64,000 nucleotides of DNA from Rotaria socialis (Eukaryota > Rotifera > Eurotatoria > Philodinida > Philodinidae): positions 1-64,000 of the forward strand of contig CAJNYU010002009.1 of NCBI GenBank assembly GCA_905331475.1. Reading direction: 5' to 3'. Of the stretch, positions 20,898-31,470 are shown piece after piece; position 1 is the stretch's first letter, and the number at the start of each line of letters is the position of its first letter. A program made the position numbers and the translations under genes. The notes under the pieces are model-generated. The model ran no database searches. It was not told the origin of the DNA and saw only the letters and a program-made list of their open reading frames with translations.

Positions 20898-21032
20898 GAA
20901 GCATCAGAATGTATGAGAGCATGCAGTTCGATATACCAATAAAATATACGGAATACTGTCACTCAAATAATACTTGTAACATCATAACTAGTCACCAGTA
21001 TAGTTTTATCTTCTAGGTGAAAATCGTATAAA

Positions 21033-23432
21033 ATGACTGCAGTAATTGATAGATACCGGCGGAATCTTTCTCCAGATGTTATGGAAGAAAATAAAGAAGA
21101 TATAACCCTGCTTTGGTTGGAGAAAAGCATAGATGATTCTGAAAACTCGCAATATATACAAACATCATTATTTGAACTAAATACTTTTGTTCAATTTTAC
21201 ACTGATCCGCAATTATGCATTGATTATATTCGGACTATTAGAAATGAAAAAATATTTCTCATCACTGGTGGACTAGTGACGGAAGAAGTTTTGTCTGAAA
21301 TACATCCATTGTTAATGGTTCATGCAATATTTATATTCCCTCTGAATCCTAGCGAACAAACATTTCTCCTTAATGATTATCCGAAAGTTATCGGAATCTT
21401 TACTGAACTGGCTTCTCTTATAGAATCAGTTCAGACTACCATCCATTTGGCTTCAAAACATATGATAGCATTCAGTTTATTTGATCAACAAGAGCAAAAA
21501 ACTACTCGAGATTTATCAAAGAATTCAGCATCATTCTTATGGAATCAATTATTAGTCGATGCGCTAAAACAAATGCCACAAACAGAAGATGCTAAGCGTG
21601 ATATGCTCGATAGATGTTCAGATTATTATCGAACCAATAGAGTTGAACTCAAGAGAATTGAATTATTTCATAATAGTTATACATCAGACAGGGCAATCGA
21701 ATGGTATACTCGTGATTCTTTTGTTTACAGGCTACTTAATAAAGCACTAAGAACCGAAGATATTGATTTATTGTATTTATTTCGATTTTATATTATTGAT
21801 TTGTGTTCACAACTGGAACAAGAAAGTAAAAGAAAAACCGTTCATACAGAAATATACGCCCTCTATCGTGGACAACAGATACCAACAGAAGAACTTAATA
21901 AACTGATCGCGAATGTCGGTGTGCTTGTATCTGTTAATGGGTTTTTTTCGACAACTCGTGATAGCACTATAGCCAAGGGCTTTGTTGCGGGTGCCAGCAA
22001 TACAGACGAAATGAAAACAATTCTATTTGAGATCAAGGCTAATTCTAGTTTGGAAAAAATCGTTTTTGCTGATGTTGATAAATATAGTCATATTGGAGGC
22101 GAACAAGAAGTGTTGTTCAGTCTTGGATCTGTATTTAAGATTGACACTGTTCAGTGGGATTCACATCAACAAGTATGGAAAATTGAAATGACAGCAACGG
22201 ATGATGGATCGAAAAATGTTGAAGAATATATTAATTCAATACGACAAGAAATAGATGATATTAGTCCGACAATTTTATTTGGAGCTCTTCTTGTCAATGA
22301 AATGGGGCAGATTGATAAAGCAGAAAAATACTTTGATATGCTATTGAGAACATTACCAAAAGATCATCGGGATATTGCGGATATTTATGATCAAATTGCT
22401 AATATATTTGTTGAAAAGCGGAACTTAAATATGGCATTAGAAAATTATTTATGTGCATATGAAATACGAAGATCACGTTTTGACAGTAATGATATTCACA
22501 TAGCCAACTCTTTGCATAACCTGGGCTATGTTCATAAGCAAAGAGGTGAATATGATCAAGCAATGAGTTGTTACAAACAAGTTCTAGCTATTGATGAGAA
22601 GCACTATCCCAATGATCATGCAAATAAAGCTCATACTATGATATGCATTGGGATGCTGTACGATGTCAACGGAGAATATAATTTTGCATTAGATTACATG
22701 ATGAAAGCATATGAAATGTACCAAACACTTTTCCCTATTGAACATCCATATATTTCATCTTCTCTGTGGAATATTGGTGGCGTCTATGAACATAAATCCG
22801 ACTATGATCGTGCAATGCAATTTTATCATTCCGGATTTGAGATGGACGAAAGAATTTTAGCCAATGATCACCCTGATTTTAAGAAAAATCTAAATCGAAT
22901 CGCTCAACTTTACATAAAAAAATGTGATTATGCGAGTGGTTTAAGTTATTTCCAACAAAAGTTAACGCATCAGAAAGATTTGCTGGGAAAAAATCATCCA
23001 AGAGTTGCATATACTCTGATGAAAATCGGCGATATGATGGAAGACTCTAATGGAAGAATAAATTATTATAGACAAGCTTTAACTATTTTAGAAATATGCG
23101 CCACTCCTGATTATCCAGCCAGAATTATTTGTCTGCAAATGATTAATACTATCGAATTGAAGAATGGATTGATCGAGGAAGTAATAAAGAATTTTCTGAA
23201 AATACTTTCTATTCAACAGCAAACACTTACAAAAAACCATCCGGATATTGGCTGTACTTTACAGCAAATAGGTCAACTTCATTTTGAGATGAAAAACACT
23301 TCGGAAGCTCTAAAATTTCTGAAAAAAAGCCTTAAGATTTATCAAACAAATTACCCGGAATCCCATGATAACATTACAAAAATTGTGACTAATATACATA
23401 ACGTAGAAGAGATTATAAGACAAAGTAATTGA
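21033..23432 (+). CDS. ADP-ribosyltransferase-TPR protein
   Basis: Single-exon gene of 799 residues. The N-terminal part (1-250) has no motif I can name. A mono-ADP-ribosyltransferase fold of the R-S-E class follows: Arg279 in YRGQ, the Ser-Thr strand SVNGFFSTT (Ser306-Thr307), and the catalytic E-x-E at Glu357-Gln-Glu359 followed by VLFSLGSVF. These transfer ADP-ribose from NAD+, usually to arginine. From about residue 400 to the end there are at least eight tetratricopeptide repeats of the kinesin-light-chain type (for example IANSLHNLGYVHKQRGEYDQA). These are likely protein-binding scaffolds. No signal peptide or membrane segment is seen, so a cytosolic protein is likely. This architecture is recurrent in bdelloid rotifers; the target protein is unknown. 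The lack of introns contrasts with its neighbours. Confidence 0.9.
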   Translation: MTAVIDRYRRNLSPDVMEENKEDITLLWLEKSIDDSENSQYIQTSLFELNTFVQFYTDPQLCIDYIRTIRNEKIFLITGGLVTEEVLSEIHPLLMVHAIFIFPLNPSEQTFLLNDYPKVIGIFTELASLIESVQTTIHLASKHMIAFSLFDQQEQKTTRDLSKNSASFLWNQLLVDALKQMPQTEDAKRDMLDRCSDYYRTNRVELKRIELFHNSYTSDRAIEWYTRDSFVYRLLNKALRTEDIDLLYLFRFYIIDLCSQLEQESKRKTVHTEIYALYRGQQIPTEELNKLIANVGVLVSVNGFFSTTRDSTIAKGFVAGASNTDEMKTILFEIKANSSLEKIVFADVDKYSHIGGEQEVLFSLGSVFKIDTVQWDSHQQVWKIEMTATDDGSKNVEEYINSIRQEIDDISPTILFGALLVNEMGQIDKAEKYFDMLLRTLPKDHRDIADIYDQIANIFVEKRNLNMALENYLCAYEIRRSRFDSNDIHIANSLHNLGYVHKQRGEYDQAMSCYKQVLAIDEKHYPNDHANKAHTMICIGMLYDVNGEYNFALDYMMKAYEMYQTLFPIEHPYISSSLWNIGGVYEHKSDYDRAMQFYHSGFEMDERILANDHPDFKKNLNRIAQLYIKKCDYASGLSYFQQKLTHQKDLLGKNHPRVAYTLMKIGDMMEDSNGRINYYRQALTILEICATPDYPARIICLQMINTIELKNGLIEEVIKNFLKILSIQQQTLTKNHPDIGCTLQQIGQLHFEMKNTSEALKFLKKSLKIYQTNYPESHDNITKIVTNIHNVEEIIRQSN

Positions 23433-23928
23433 GAAAATTCTCCAACTATGGTCGTGACTACTTGTATGAAAAATACCTGCGTCGACAATCATAGTCTCTG
23501 TTCTAAAGTAATGCTTAGACATTCTAGAAAACAATAAAATGTTCAAAAAATGGTTGCTCAAAGAACTTGAGGGAGTCGGGCAGGTTGTTGTCCTCAATAC
23601 TACTAACTATTAATTTGAAACATTGAAGCCAGTACTATCTTAATATTTTTTTCATACAGAGATGAAATATTATCGTTCAATAGAGCCACACTTGAAGCAA
23701 AATACACGTTTCACAAAAATTGAAGCAAATATTTTCTCAAGGCAGTGACTACTTGATATGATTCGAGTCAGATTTTGTTTGGTGTATCGTACCATGTTGA
23801 GCCCAAAGAGTAGTCTTCTTATATTACTGAAAACGAATAACACCGATAGATTTCGATTGCTCCATCAGGATACTCATAGGCGACTGTTATTTATCACCTC
23901 GTTCTCAGGCGCTGTCATATTTGTTTTC
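23433..23928. other. Convergent intergenic region
   Basis: Lies between the 3' ends of the ART-TPR gene and the TMEM272-like gene. AT-rich, with an AATAAA at about 23532 that could serve the plus-strand transcript. No other feature seen. Confidence 0.45.
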
Positions 23929-24375
23929 TTACAAAAAAACTTTTTTTCGATTGAGAATTATGATAATTAAGATAATAATTGGTATAATAATATAATGTCC
24001 GATAATGGTCCAAAATGCGCAATCATATACTGTCTTATGACAGTAGGTGTCCAAGTTAGTTTTATCTGGCGATTGTACAGTGGACTTTACACGTAGTATC
24101 CATACGTTGCCGACAATAAACCAAGTCAAGAAGAACGCCAGCGATCCCCATTGTATAGGAAGAATATAAGATATAAATGCCATTGCTGTGTCTTTTTTTG
24201 CGTGTTTTGATACAATTATAGCCATACATCCGATAAGACACAGAAATACATTGCATGCACCATGAACAATTAAAAATATTGGTATCAGATATTGAATAGG
24301 ACATTGGCTAATATAGATACTGCCTAAAATTAATTCTGTCATTGAGCCTCCCATCGTTAAATTCATGTTTATCAC
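23929..24375 (-). CDS. TMEM272-like four-pass membrane protein
   Basis: 148 residues in one open frame. Four hydrophobic segments lie at about residues 26-52, 68-93, 120-142 and in the N-terminal helix. The pattern LGSIYISQCPIQYLIPIFLIVHG, then FFLTWFIVGNVWI, then YCHKTVYDCAFWTIIGHYI matches the uncharacterised TMEM272-like family, numerous in rotifers, molluscs and nematodes. The conserved Gly-Asn-Val-Trp and Tyr-Cys-x-Lys-x-x-Tyr landmarks are present. The role is unknown. An additional short 5' exon cannot be excluded, because family members often carry an N-terminal cytosolic tail and the present start has only about ten residues before the first hydrophobic stretch. Confidence 0.7.
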   Translation of the reverse strand: MINMNLTMGGSMTELILGSIYISQCPIQYLIPIFLIVHGACNVFLCLIGCMAIIVSKHAKKDTAMAFISYILPIQWGSLAFFLTWFIVGNVWILRVKSTVQSPDKTNLDTYCHKTVYDCAFWTIIGHYIIIPIIILIIIILNRKKVFL

Positions 24376-26820
24376 AAATGGCTACGAACGAAAATATTCT
24401 AGATTTTGTTCACGTTTGATATACCAATTGTTTCGATTTGGATCATTGTTGTGGCTTGTACTGTTTTCTGTATCCATTTTTCAAAATTAATCTCTGATAT
24501 TTTGTTTCGACAGGTCAACGAAATGCTATTCTCTAGGAAAAAAGGACATGACCAGAAACTATATTTGCGAAGCATATCGCTAAAAGGGGTGAAATTCATT
24601 TTTCTATGGGCCACGCGTCAGTTTTACATTTGACCAAACAGTTCCGCAAAACTCCTCGAAATAGCAATGAATAATTGTCAGAAATTCTCTTAATAGTTAA
24701 CTCTACGTATAGTCAATGTTAATATCGACGCTGTCGCAATAGTGTGATCAGCTGCTAAACTAGTAAAACTAACATGTTTCAATATACCCTGGGGAATTGA
24801 TCGTCTCTACGAAATATGAAAGGGATGATTTTAACGTTTTACAGTCATATTTGACGCTTTGAAGATCACAAAATTAATCGAGTAAAATAATGGAACACGT
24901 TCGACGTCACTCACATTTTTTTGTTCCGTCAAGGATATCGTCTCGTTTTCAAGAAGCCTCTATAACTCTATGGATATAGCTCTAGATCTATCTTGTCACA
25001 AATAGATGTTCTTTAAAAAAATTGGATTTTGCCGAAAGTGCAGATTCCCCATCATATACGTTTTGACTGTTACAATCAAAAACTATATTTTTCGATACCG
25101 TGGTTTACTTTCATGAAAGGTTATATTCTTGAAACAATGCTTTCCAACTATGCAGATGCTGTGATCGAATTTGAAGCGCTGCGACACTGCAATCTTACTG
25201 AAGCATTTCCTCCTAGCCATTTACTGGGTAACTTGAGTAGATCATCGTCTATGTATTACGGTGAAAAAACAATACGTTGTAAAGACGTTGAATGCTTAAC
25301 GTAAGAATAGTCATGATCGTTATTGGTAACGTTTGCTGAGATCTCGATATTAATTCGAACTGCAGTACCCAGGTCGTTCAGTCCTACAATCGGATCTGAA
25401 AACGGGTTGCATCGAATTTTACATGAAAACCGACAAGAACCAACAGATTCCGTCGGATCCGTCAATAATTCCGAAACCCAGAATCCAATTGTATTTCCTC
25501 GGTTAGTAAGATGTTATAAAATCTGATAGAATTCATCGTCGGATTAGTCGACCTGTGTAACTAGACTTTCTTGTGATTGTGCAATTTTCACTAAGATGTC
25601 TTTCGCTTATGTTTGTGTGCACACATTCGTGGGCATCGCTTAAGAGAAAATGTGGACATTAACATAGAGGCACATAAAACAGTGTGATTATACACGGATT
25701 TAGCACGAAAGCCTAGCTGTACATATAATGAATGTTATCAAAATATCAGCTTCTGTCATTCCTTATGTTTTTATTGAAATTTGGTCAAATATAAGGTTTA
25801 CCGTAGTAAATAAAAGGCCCCTCTTCACCTTGATGACACACATACCACAGCATAAGGGTGAGTGCACAATGACTCAAGTGTAGGAGTAATATATGCAAGA
25901 GGTCGATTTTACACGTGCATGAGTGAAATTGCTAATCCCCCGCTGTAGGCATAGCCCTCTCAAGATGACGGTCTAGTCTAGTTATGAAGAATTGTAATGA
26001 CGAAGAGACGTATAGGACCCCGATTGCTGTGATCTCTAATGGGAAGCCTGAGGAACTGCAAAAGAGCCATTGTGTTCTATAAAATAGGACTATTTATCGT
26101 GTTTAAGAGCCATAATTATCTATCCCACAAATATTTTGATGACAAAACACACTTTAGTTTTCAATTAATCTTCTATTAGAGCTTTTGACTTATTTTCATG
26201 AATAATTTCACAGAACAAGATACATGTTTGAATTTACCTGGCCAATCAGAATTCTTCGTTAAACGATTCCTTGAAACTATATAATGCCATCTATAGTTTC
26301 CTTTGAACGGTGTCCAGAGTTACTATTAATTGGAAAGTCTTTAGAGAGGTGGCACTCGTCGTCAGTGTTGTCATGAGTAAAAAATTGTTGAAAGCGTTTA
26401 TGACATCCTTTCGTTTCTATGTTAATTTCAATTCTAGGTTATCGCTGTGTTAAAAATATCGAGAAAGCTTAAATTAAATCTTTTGTGATCGACTTCTGAA
26501 ACAAAAAATCATTCATAACTTTTCTTGCAAAACATAGGCACAAAATTACACGAAAAGTTAATTTGATCCAGTGTCGGAGTAATAGTGATACTATCATCTT
26601 TTAGCGCTATTTTGAAGCAATCAACTGAAATTCAGCTCTAATCCAAAGTGTGGGCGTCTCGTTTTCTACCTCTTGTTGAGAGTACCTTTTTCTGATCCTG
26701 ACTGCAGCCACCGGGATTGGTTTTGCATGTTTATATTCGCTGCTTACCCTAGTTGAGTATAGAACTTGTATTTTCTGACATCTACGCAATATCAATACTT
26801 CACGATTGATTAAATTGCAG
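24376..26820. other. Long stretch without a recognisable gene
   Basis: Short open frames occur on both strands, including 91 codons at 25029-25304 plus and overlapping 67-69-codon frames on both strands at 25256-25526. None shows a known domain or a convincing exon chain. No element ends were identified. Confidence 0.4.
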
Positions 26821-27086
26821 TTCGACGGTATCACGGCTACTACGAGAATAAATATATTGAACACAATGGATACTTCGATTGATATGCACGGATCATTAAA
26901 CATGTCTGGAGTTGCTAAAGATGTTAAACAGTGGCTTGAAGAAATATATGGAAAAACTTGGGAGTAATCATTGGTCCTACAGACAATCGCACTTGGTGTA
27001 TATCGTACTACGGAGATAAGCCCTTGCGGGTCAGAGAAAAAGGCTTGAGATGGGTTATTGATGTCTTTCAACAATCAGCACCATGA
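26821..27086 (+). pseudogene. Frameshifted dynein-light-chain-like remnant
   Basis: After a splice-acceptor-like TTGCAG ending at 26820, a frame reads into AKDVKQWLEEIYGKTW and then hits a stop (26965-26967). Shifting by one base at the GGG run near 26959-26963 gives GVIIGPTDNRTWCISYYG and continues to WVIDVFQQSAP and a stop at 27084-27086. The helix-then-W-x-V-I-x-G layout resembles dynein light chain LC8/tegument families; the similarity is recalled, not computed. One missing G breaks the frame. It may be a real pseudogene or a sequence error in a live last exon. An antisense 155-codon frame across it looks like a shadow. Confidence 0.4.
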
Positions 27087-27903
27087 TCGTAAAACATTGT
27101 AAAGAGTCATCATATAAACTGTCAATATTTCTTTCTCTGAATATACGAAAACATCAACAAATTGACTCTCAAGGCACGCCCTCAAAAAATGTTCTTTTTA
27201 TTTTCTTTAGTCACAAAAGAAAGTTAGCTATCGAAAGGTCTCAATATCAGTCCCCTCGAATTCGAGACAACGGCAGTTTATTTTATGTTAATCGACTTGC
27301 ACTTTATACTTCAAACGATTTCTTTTTCATTTTCTGTTTCGAGCGTTGGTATTACCGATAGAACTGATAAATCAGCCATGAAAAATACAATAAAGTCCCT
27401 TCGTATATTCCATTCATTGGTTGCCACATGAACTTTTCAGTCCTTAAAAAAGAATTGAATCAATTCATCAGGACAATAATAAAGTGTGTAATCCATCTCA
27501 AACAACGACTAAGCCGCTCGAATAAAAAATTCTAGTGCTAACACTACCGAAATGTCAATTGACCAAGTGAAAAGCTTTTACTATAATCTTTTTAATTAAT
27601 ACAATCTTATTTTTTGAATATTTCAAATCATTTTTACATTGACATGAAAAACATTGATCACCATTGTCCCAAAAATCTTTCGATGTTTCGAATAAATATC
27701 ACCAATGCCCTCAATCTAAGTACACACCTGTCATGTCTTAAGAAATCCTTCTATTGACACAAGTCAATAAATCTTTTAAGGAAAAGAGTTGGTTTCTAAA
27801 TATTAATTTCTTAACATTTTCAATCACTACCTGAGAAAGATCTTGATAAAAAAAAATGAATTTCGGTTTTTATTTTCATGCGAGAATTTCTCTATTTATT
27901 CTA
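27087..27903. other. Intergenic region
   Basis: AT-rich DNA between the dynein-like remnant and the uL14m 3' end. A 92-codon frame at 27083-27361 has no recognisable content. No repeats seen. Confidence 0.45.
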
Positions 27904-28429
27904 TTAAACAAAAGTAGTGGCGATAGCAGCAATTTTAGCTAAATCACCACGCGTACGAAAAAATGCTGGTATAGGTGCAAGAATTCGTGTACCAATAGGA
28001 TTTCCATCATCATCGATCAGCACAACATTATTCTTGTCGAATTGTGGTACATTCGGCTTACGTATACGTTGTCGACAACCAACAATAATTGCTTTTTTCA
28101 TTTGTCCTTTGATGGCTAATAAAACTTTGTCACCAAGACCAGCTGTTAATCGTGTACGAGTTAAATTATTGTTCTTTTTATAACAATGAATAATGCGTGG
28201 CATACGTTTGTAAACATTTCCGTCTAAAGCTAATTTACTATTATCAACGACATGCACTCTGCTAACTTTTTGTAGATCATACAATGGTATCGTCATACTA
28301 AATAATCAAAGTCAGAAAAGCGCTAGGCCTTTTTTTCTATTATTTTAAGATCAAATTTTTAGTTTACCTAAATGAACGATGTGTTATGAAATCAATAGTA
28401 GTTGGAAGAAGTTTGCCAAAGATATTCAT
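27904..28429 (-). CDS. MRPL14: Mitochondrial ribosomal protein uL14m (MRPL14)
   Basis: Large-subunit protein of the mitochondrial ribosome. Two exons, 28429-28368 and 28297-27904, give 151 residues (human 145). The first exon supplies MNIFGKLLPTTIDFITHRSF, a basic, hydroxyl-rich presequence without acidic residues except one Asp, typical of mitochondrial import. It is too short to be found as an open frame by itself. The mature part has the L14 landmarks VHVVDNSKLA, RIIHCYKKNN, KVLLAIKGQMKKAIIVG, FDKNNVVLIDDDGNPIGTRI and PIPAFFR. The intron joins in phase so that AG plus T makes Ser21, then Met22 of the second exon. The downstream Met could be mistaken for the start. Confidence 0.93.
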
Positions 28430-28939
28430 ATCTAAAAATAAATCATTTCACATTTTGCACATATGTTGGCGCATAAAAGGATAAAAGCCAATAGATTTTT
28501 ATTTCTGGACGTGAAAAAAAAACTTCACTCCAGACAGTGCACCAATAAGAAGATACAGGTGAGAATACTTTTCATCGATACCTCATCTAGAAACGCAATA
28601 TGGATGTTGTGATTTGTCCTTAAAATGAACTACACGTAAGATTTATTTTCTTTTTCACCTATACGCTATTAATCAGTTTGGTAGTGTCAGTAAAAATTTG
28701 TTGCTTATGTTTTAAACATATCAATATCGGATGAATATGCAGTACTCATATTGAGTTTCAATTTGACCAATTAGATTCGATTGATCTTTATATATTGACT
28801 ATGAAATTTGTTCTATTTTTTCGTAGGTGATTGGATTATATATATATATACATGAAGTCGTCTTATTTTTTTTCTCTCTCTCAGAAATCGACAAATAATT
28901 TTTGTAACGTATGATTAGTTTTTTTTTCCTCTGTGAATA
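28430..28939. other. Divergent promoter region between uL14m and the ligand-gated channel
   Basis: About 510 nt separate the two divergent start codons. It contains a (TA)n run near 28837-28849 and T-rich tracts. No specific factor site can be supported. Confidence 0.4.
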
Positions 28940-30804
28940 ATGCGCCGATTGCTTAAATCAAGAAAAACAGTACATTCAAATGAAAATCACGATATAGGAA
29001 ATCCTCCACAGAAATCGGCATATTTTCGTCAGAAGCCATTATCACATGTTGTGTCGACTCCATTGACTCCAGTGCCCGAGTCAAGTTTTAATGCTCGTAT
29101 CGTAAGAATTCGTTTAGTTTTCATTCGAATCGGTAGGAAATGGAAAAGCAAAAAAAATTAGTTTCTTATTATTTTTTCCTTTTGCGATGAGTTTCTAGGA
29201 GAAATCGATACATTAAATGAAAAATATCAAGCAGATATTTATTATGAAGCAAGATGGATTGAATTAATGAATGTTAGTCTATTAAATTTAACTACTAAAC
29301 AACAAGGGCAATTATTAAACGGAAATGTTACAGTACGATTAAATGATTTTAATCGAACTATTCATTGGACACCGGAACTATTTGTTGAAAATGCAATCGG
29401 ACAAATTGGCGAACAAGATACATGGTTTACAATAAAGAAACATGTACCATCTCATGTCGAATCTTCATCACCATTACTTGTTCGACTTGAAATATGTGAA
29501 CATCGACGAATTCGAGGAGTTTTTTGGGAAAAATTAGAATTAAATCATGTATTGATTTTAGTTCGTTTAATCCTAGAACGGAAAATTTGAGATTTACTTT
29601 TTATCATTTAGTTTCCTGCTGATGTTCAAGATTTAACAATTTCAATATCAACTATTCATTATCTTGAAAATTGTTTACTTGTTCCAGACGATCAACTTCG
29701 TTCGAGTATAAATCGCGAAGCTTTCTATGATCAACAAGAATGGAAACTCTATGCACATGTCGCAACTGAATTACGCCAAACAAAAGAAGAATACTCATTC
29801 GAAGATGAAGACAGTGGAGTTGTACAAAAGAAACATCCTGTTCTAGCATTTACTTGTCGCGCAGGTTTATATCGAAATAATCTTGATATCAATCTGTCAA
29901 CCAAAGTAAATTTATTTTTATTGCTCTTTTTCAAAGCTCGCCGCCCCAACTATTATTATTGGAATGGGTTTTGCCTGATTTTTCTTATTAATGTCTGTGC
30001 ATTTTGTATATTTTCAATTCCTCCCGAGTAAGCTACTCTCTAAGGTATTTCTAAACATACTTTTCTTCGAAATTCTAGTTTACCCCAGAATCGTCTTCAA
30101 ATAACATCAACTCTTGTTCTGACATCGGTAACATTTCGTTGGGTTGTTAATCGATCACTGGTAAAAATGAAAAGACTTTTCATCTATAAAAAAAGTAAAG
30201 AATTTTATTTTTCTTCTTTTAGCCAACAGTATCTTATCTAACAGCACTCGATAGATATGCTATTCTATCAATTATATTACTAGTTCTACTTTGCGGATGG
30301 CATGCTATTATAGCGCTATTTATTTTTCTTAGTTTAAAAAAATCAGCAACAACACGCAGTGGTATTGATCCAGACGATATTCATGTTCATATAGATCGAT
30401 ACGTCGGGCTTAGTGTATTATCGATATATATTATTTCGAATATAGCACTTATTATTTGGTTTATATGTGTTCCTTATAAACGGCGACGAGAAATGGAATA
30501 TCTCGATCGTGAATATGCATCTAAGAAACATATTCAATTACAATCAAATCGAACACGTTTCGATTCAATAATTAGCCAAGCGCCAGATTTAACTTTTCGT
30601 CGTGGCTCATTAATAAATGGAGCTTTACCGATGATAAAATCACCTGAACGACCCATTAAACATACTGATAATGTGACAATAATCTCGAATGATGCAACGT
30701 TTCTACCTATTCAAGAAGAAGGACATGAAAATGCAACACAACCTATAAACACAATCGAATTTCACGAACCCGATGAAGTTTTGTTTGATCACACAAATAA
30801 ATAG
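28940..30804 (+). CDS. Pentameric ligand-gated ion channel lacking Cys-loop cysteines
   Basis: Six exons (28940-29132, 29199-29548, 29612-29864, 29937-30027, 30079-30160, 30223-30804) give 516 residues. The extracellular domain has the WTPELFVENAIG strand and the FPADVQ loop. In animal Cys-loop receptors this loop holds a disulfide; here it reads FPADVQDLTISIS with no Cys at either position. The pre-M1 and M1 segment is AARRPNYYYWNGFCLIFLINV. M2 and the M2-M3 loop are LQITSTLVLTSVTFRWVVNR followed by SLPTVSYLTALD. M3 is YAILSIILLVLLCGWHAII and M4 is LSVLSIYIISNIALIIWFI. The order matches the whole superfamily. No clear signal peptide precedes the roughly 70-residue basic N terminus, which is unusual for an extracellular N-terminal domain. 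The ligand and ion selectivity are unknown. Confidence 0.88.
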
Positions 30805-30961
30805 TTTTAACTTTTTTTTTCTTCTAAATTACTAGTTGTGACTTGTTTACGAAATTAAAACAAATAAATGATAATTATCATCGTCTATTTCATGTTCATC
30901 CAAATATGAAGAAAGATAGAGAGAAAAAAGAAACAGAAGTACTGCAATGGAAAAAACAAAC

Positions 30962-30992
30962 GAGAGAGAGAGAGAGAGAAAGAGAGAGAAGA
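30962..30992. repeat. (GA)n simple repeat
   Basis: A run of GAGAGA units with one interruption, between the channel gene and ATP synthase e. The overlapping 66- and 65-codon open frames here are by-products of the repeat. Confidence 0.75.
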
Positions 30993-31097
30993 AGGACACG
31001 GGAATTTTCTATGAAACTAAAGACGATAATGTTAACTATGTGAAAAAAAGACAAGATCGTAAAGTCCTAAGGATGAATTCATGGCGTTTGTTTTTCT

Positions 31098-31361
31098 TCA
31101 GTGTTTTGTCTTCGATTTGTTTGGATCAATACCAGCAGCAATAGCCAAGTCAATCATGGATTGCTCAGCTTTGATCTTCTGTTCTGCTAATTGATCAATA
31201 GCATGTTGAGTGACGTGATCGATTTCATGTTGTCGAGCGTGCTCTTCACGTTTCTTTACAGTATTATGGTGTACACGGCCATAGACAAGACCAGCTAATA
31301 ATAAACTCCAACGGCCGGCACGGATTAATGGCGAAACATTTTTTGGTACGGCTGTTGCCAT
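31098..31361 (-). CDS. ATP5ME: Mitochondrial ATP synthase subunit e
   Basis: 87 residues, single exon. Subunit e sits in the membrane part of the F1Fo ATP synthase and helps dimerise it, shaping cristae. The N terminus VSPLIRAGRWSLLLAGLVYGR matches the family signature (VSPLIKxGRYSxLxxGxxYG) and carries the single membrane helix with its GxxxG-like spacing. A charged, helical, His- and Glu-rich tail follows. Length is near the family norm (about 70-90). Its start codon lies 109 nt downstream of the CIAO2B stop, on the same strand. Confidence 0.88.
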   Translation of the reverse strand: MATAVPKNVSPLIRAGRWSLLLAGLVYGRVHHNTVKKREEHARQHEIDHVTQHAIDQLAEQKIKAEQSMIDLAIAAGIDPNKSKTKH

Positions 31362-31470
31362 TGTGTTTCTTTCCTGTTTTTTTTTAAAATTAACTGATCT
31401 TAAAACAAAAATACAATTATCATTCGATTTGTTTTTAAATAATCAAAAAACTAAAAACAAAGATGTTTAT

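Noticed and set aside
26607..27074. 155-codon minus-strand open frame
   Set aside because: No domain or composition of a real protein, and it is antisense to the dynein-like remnant.
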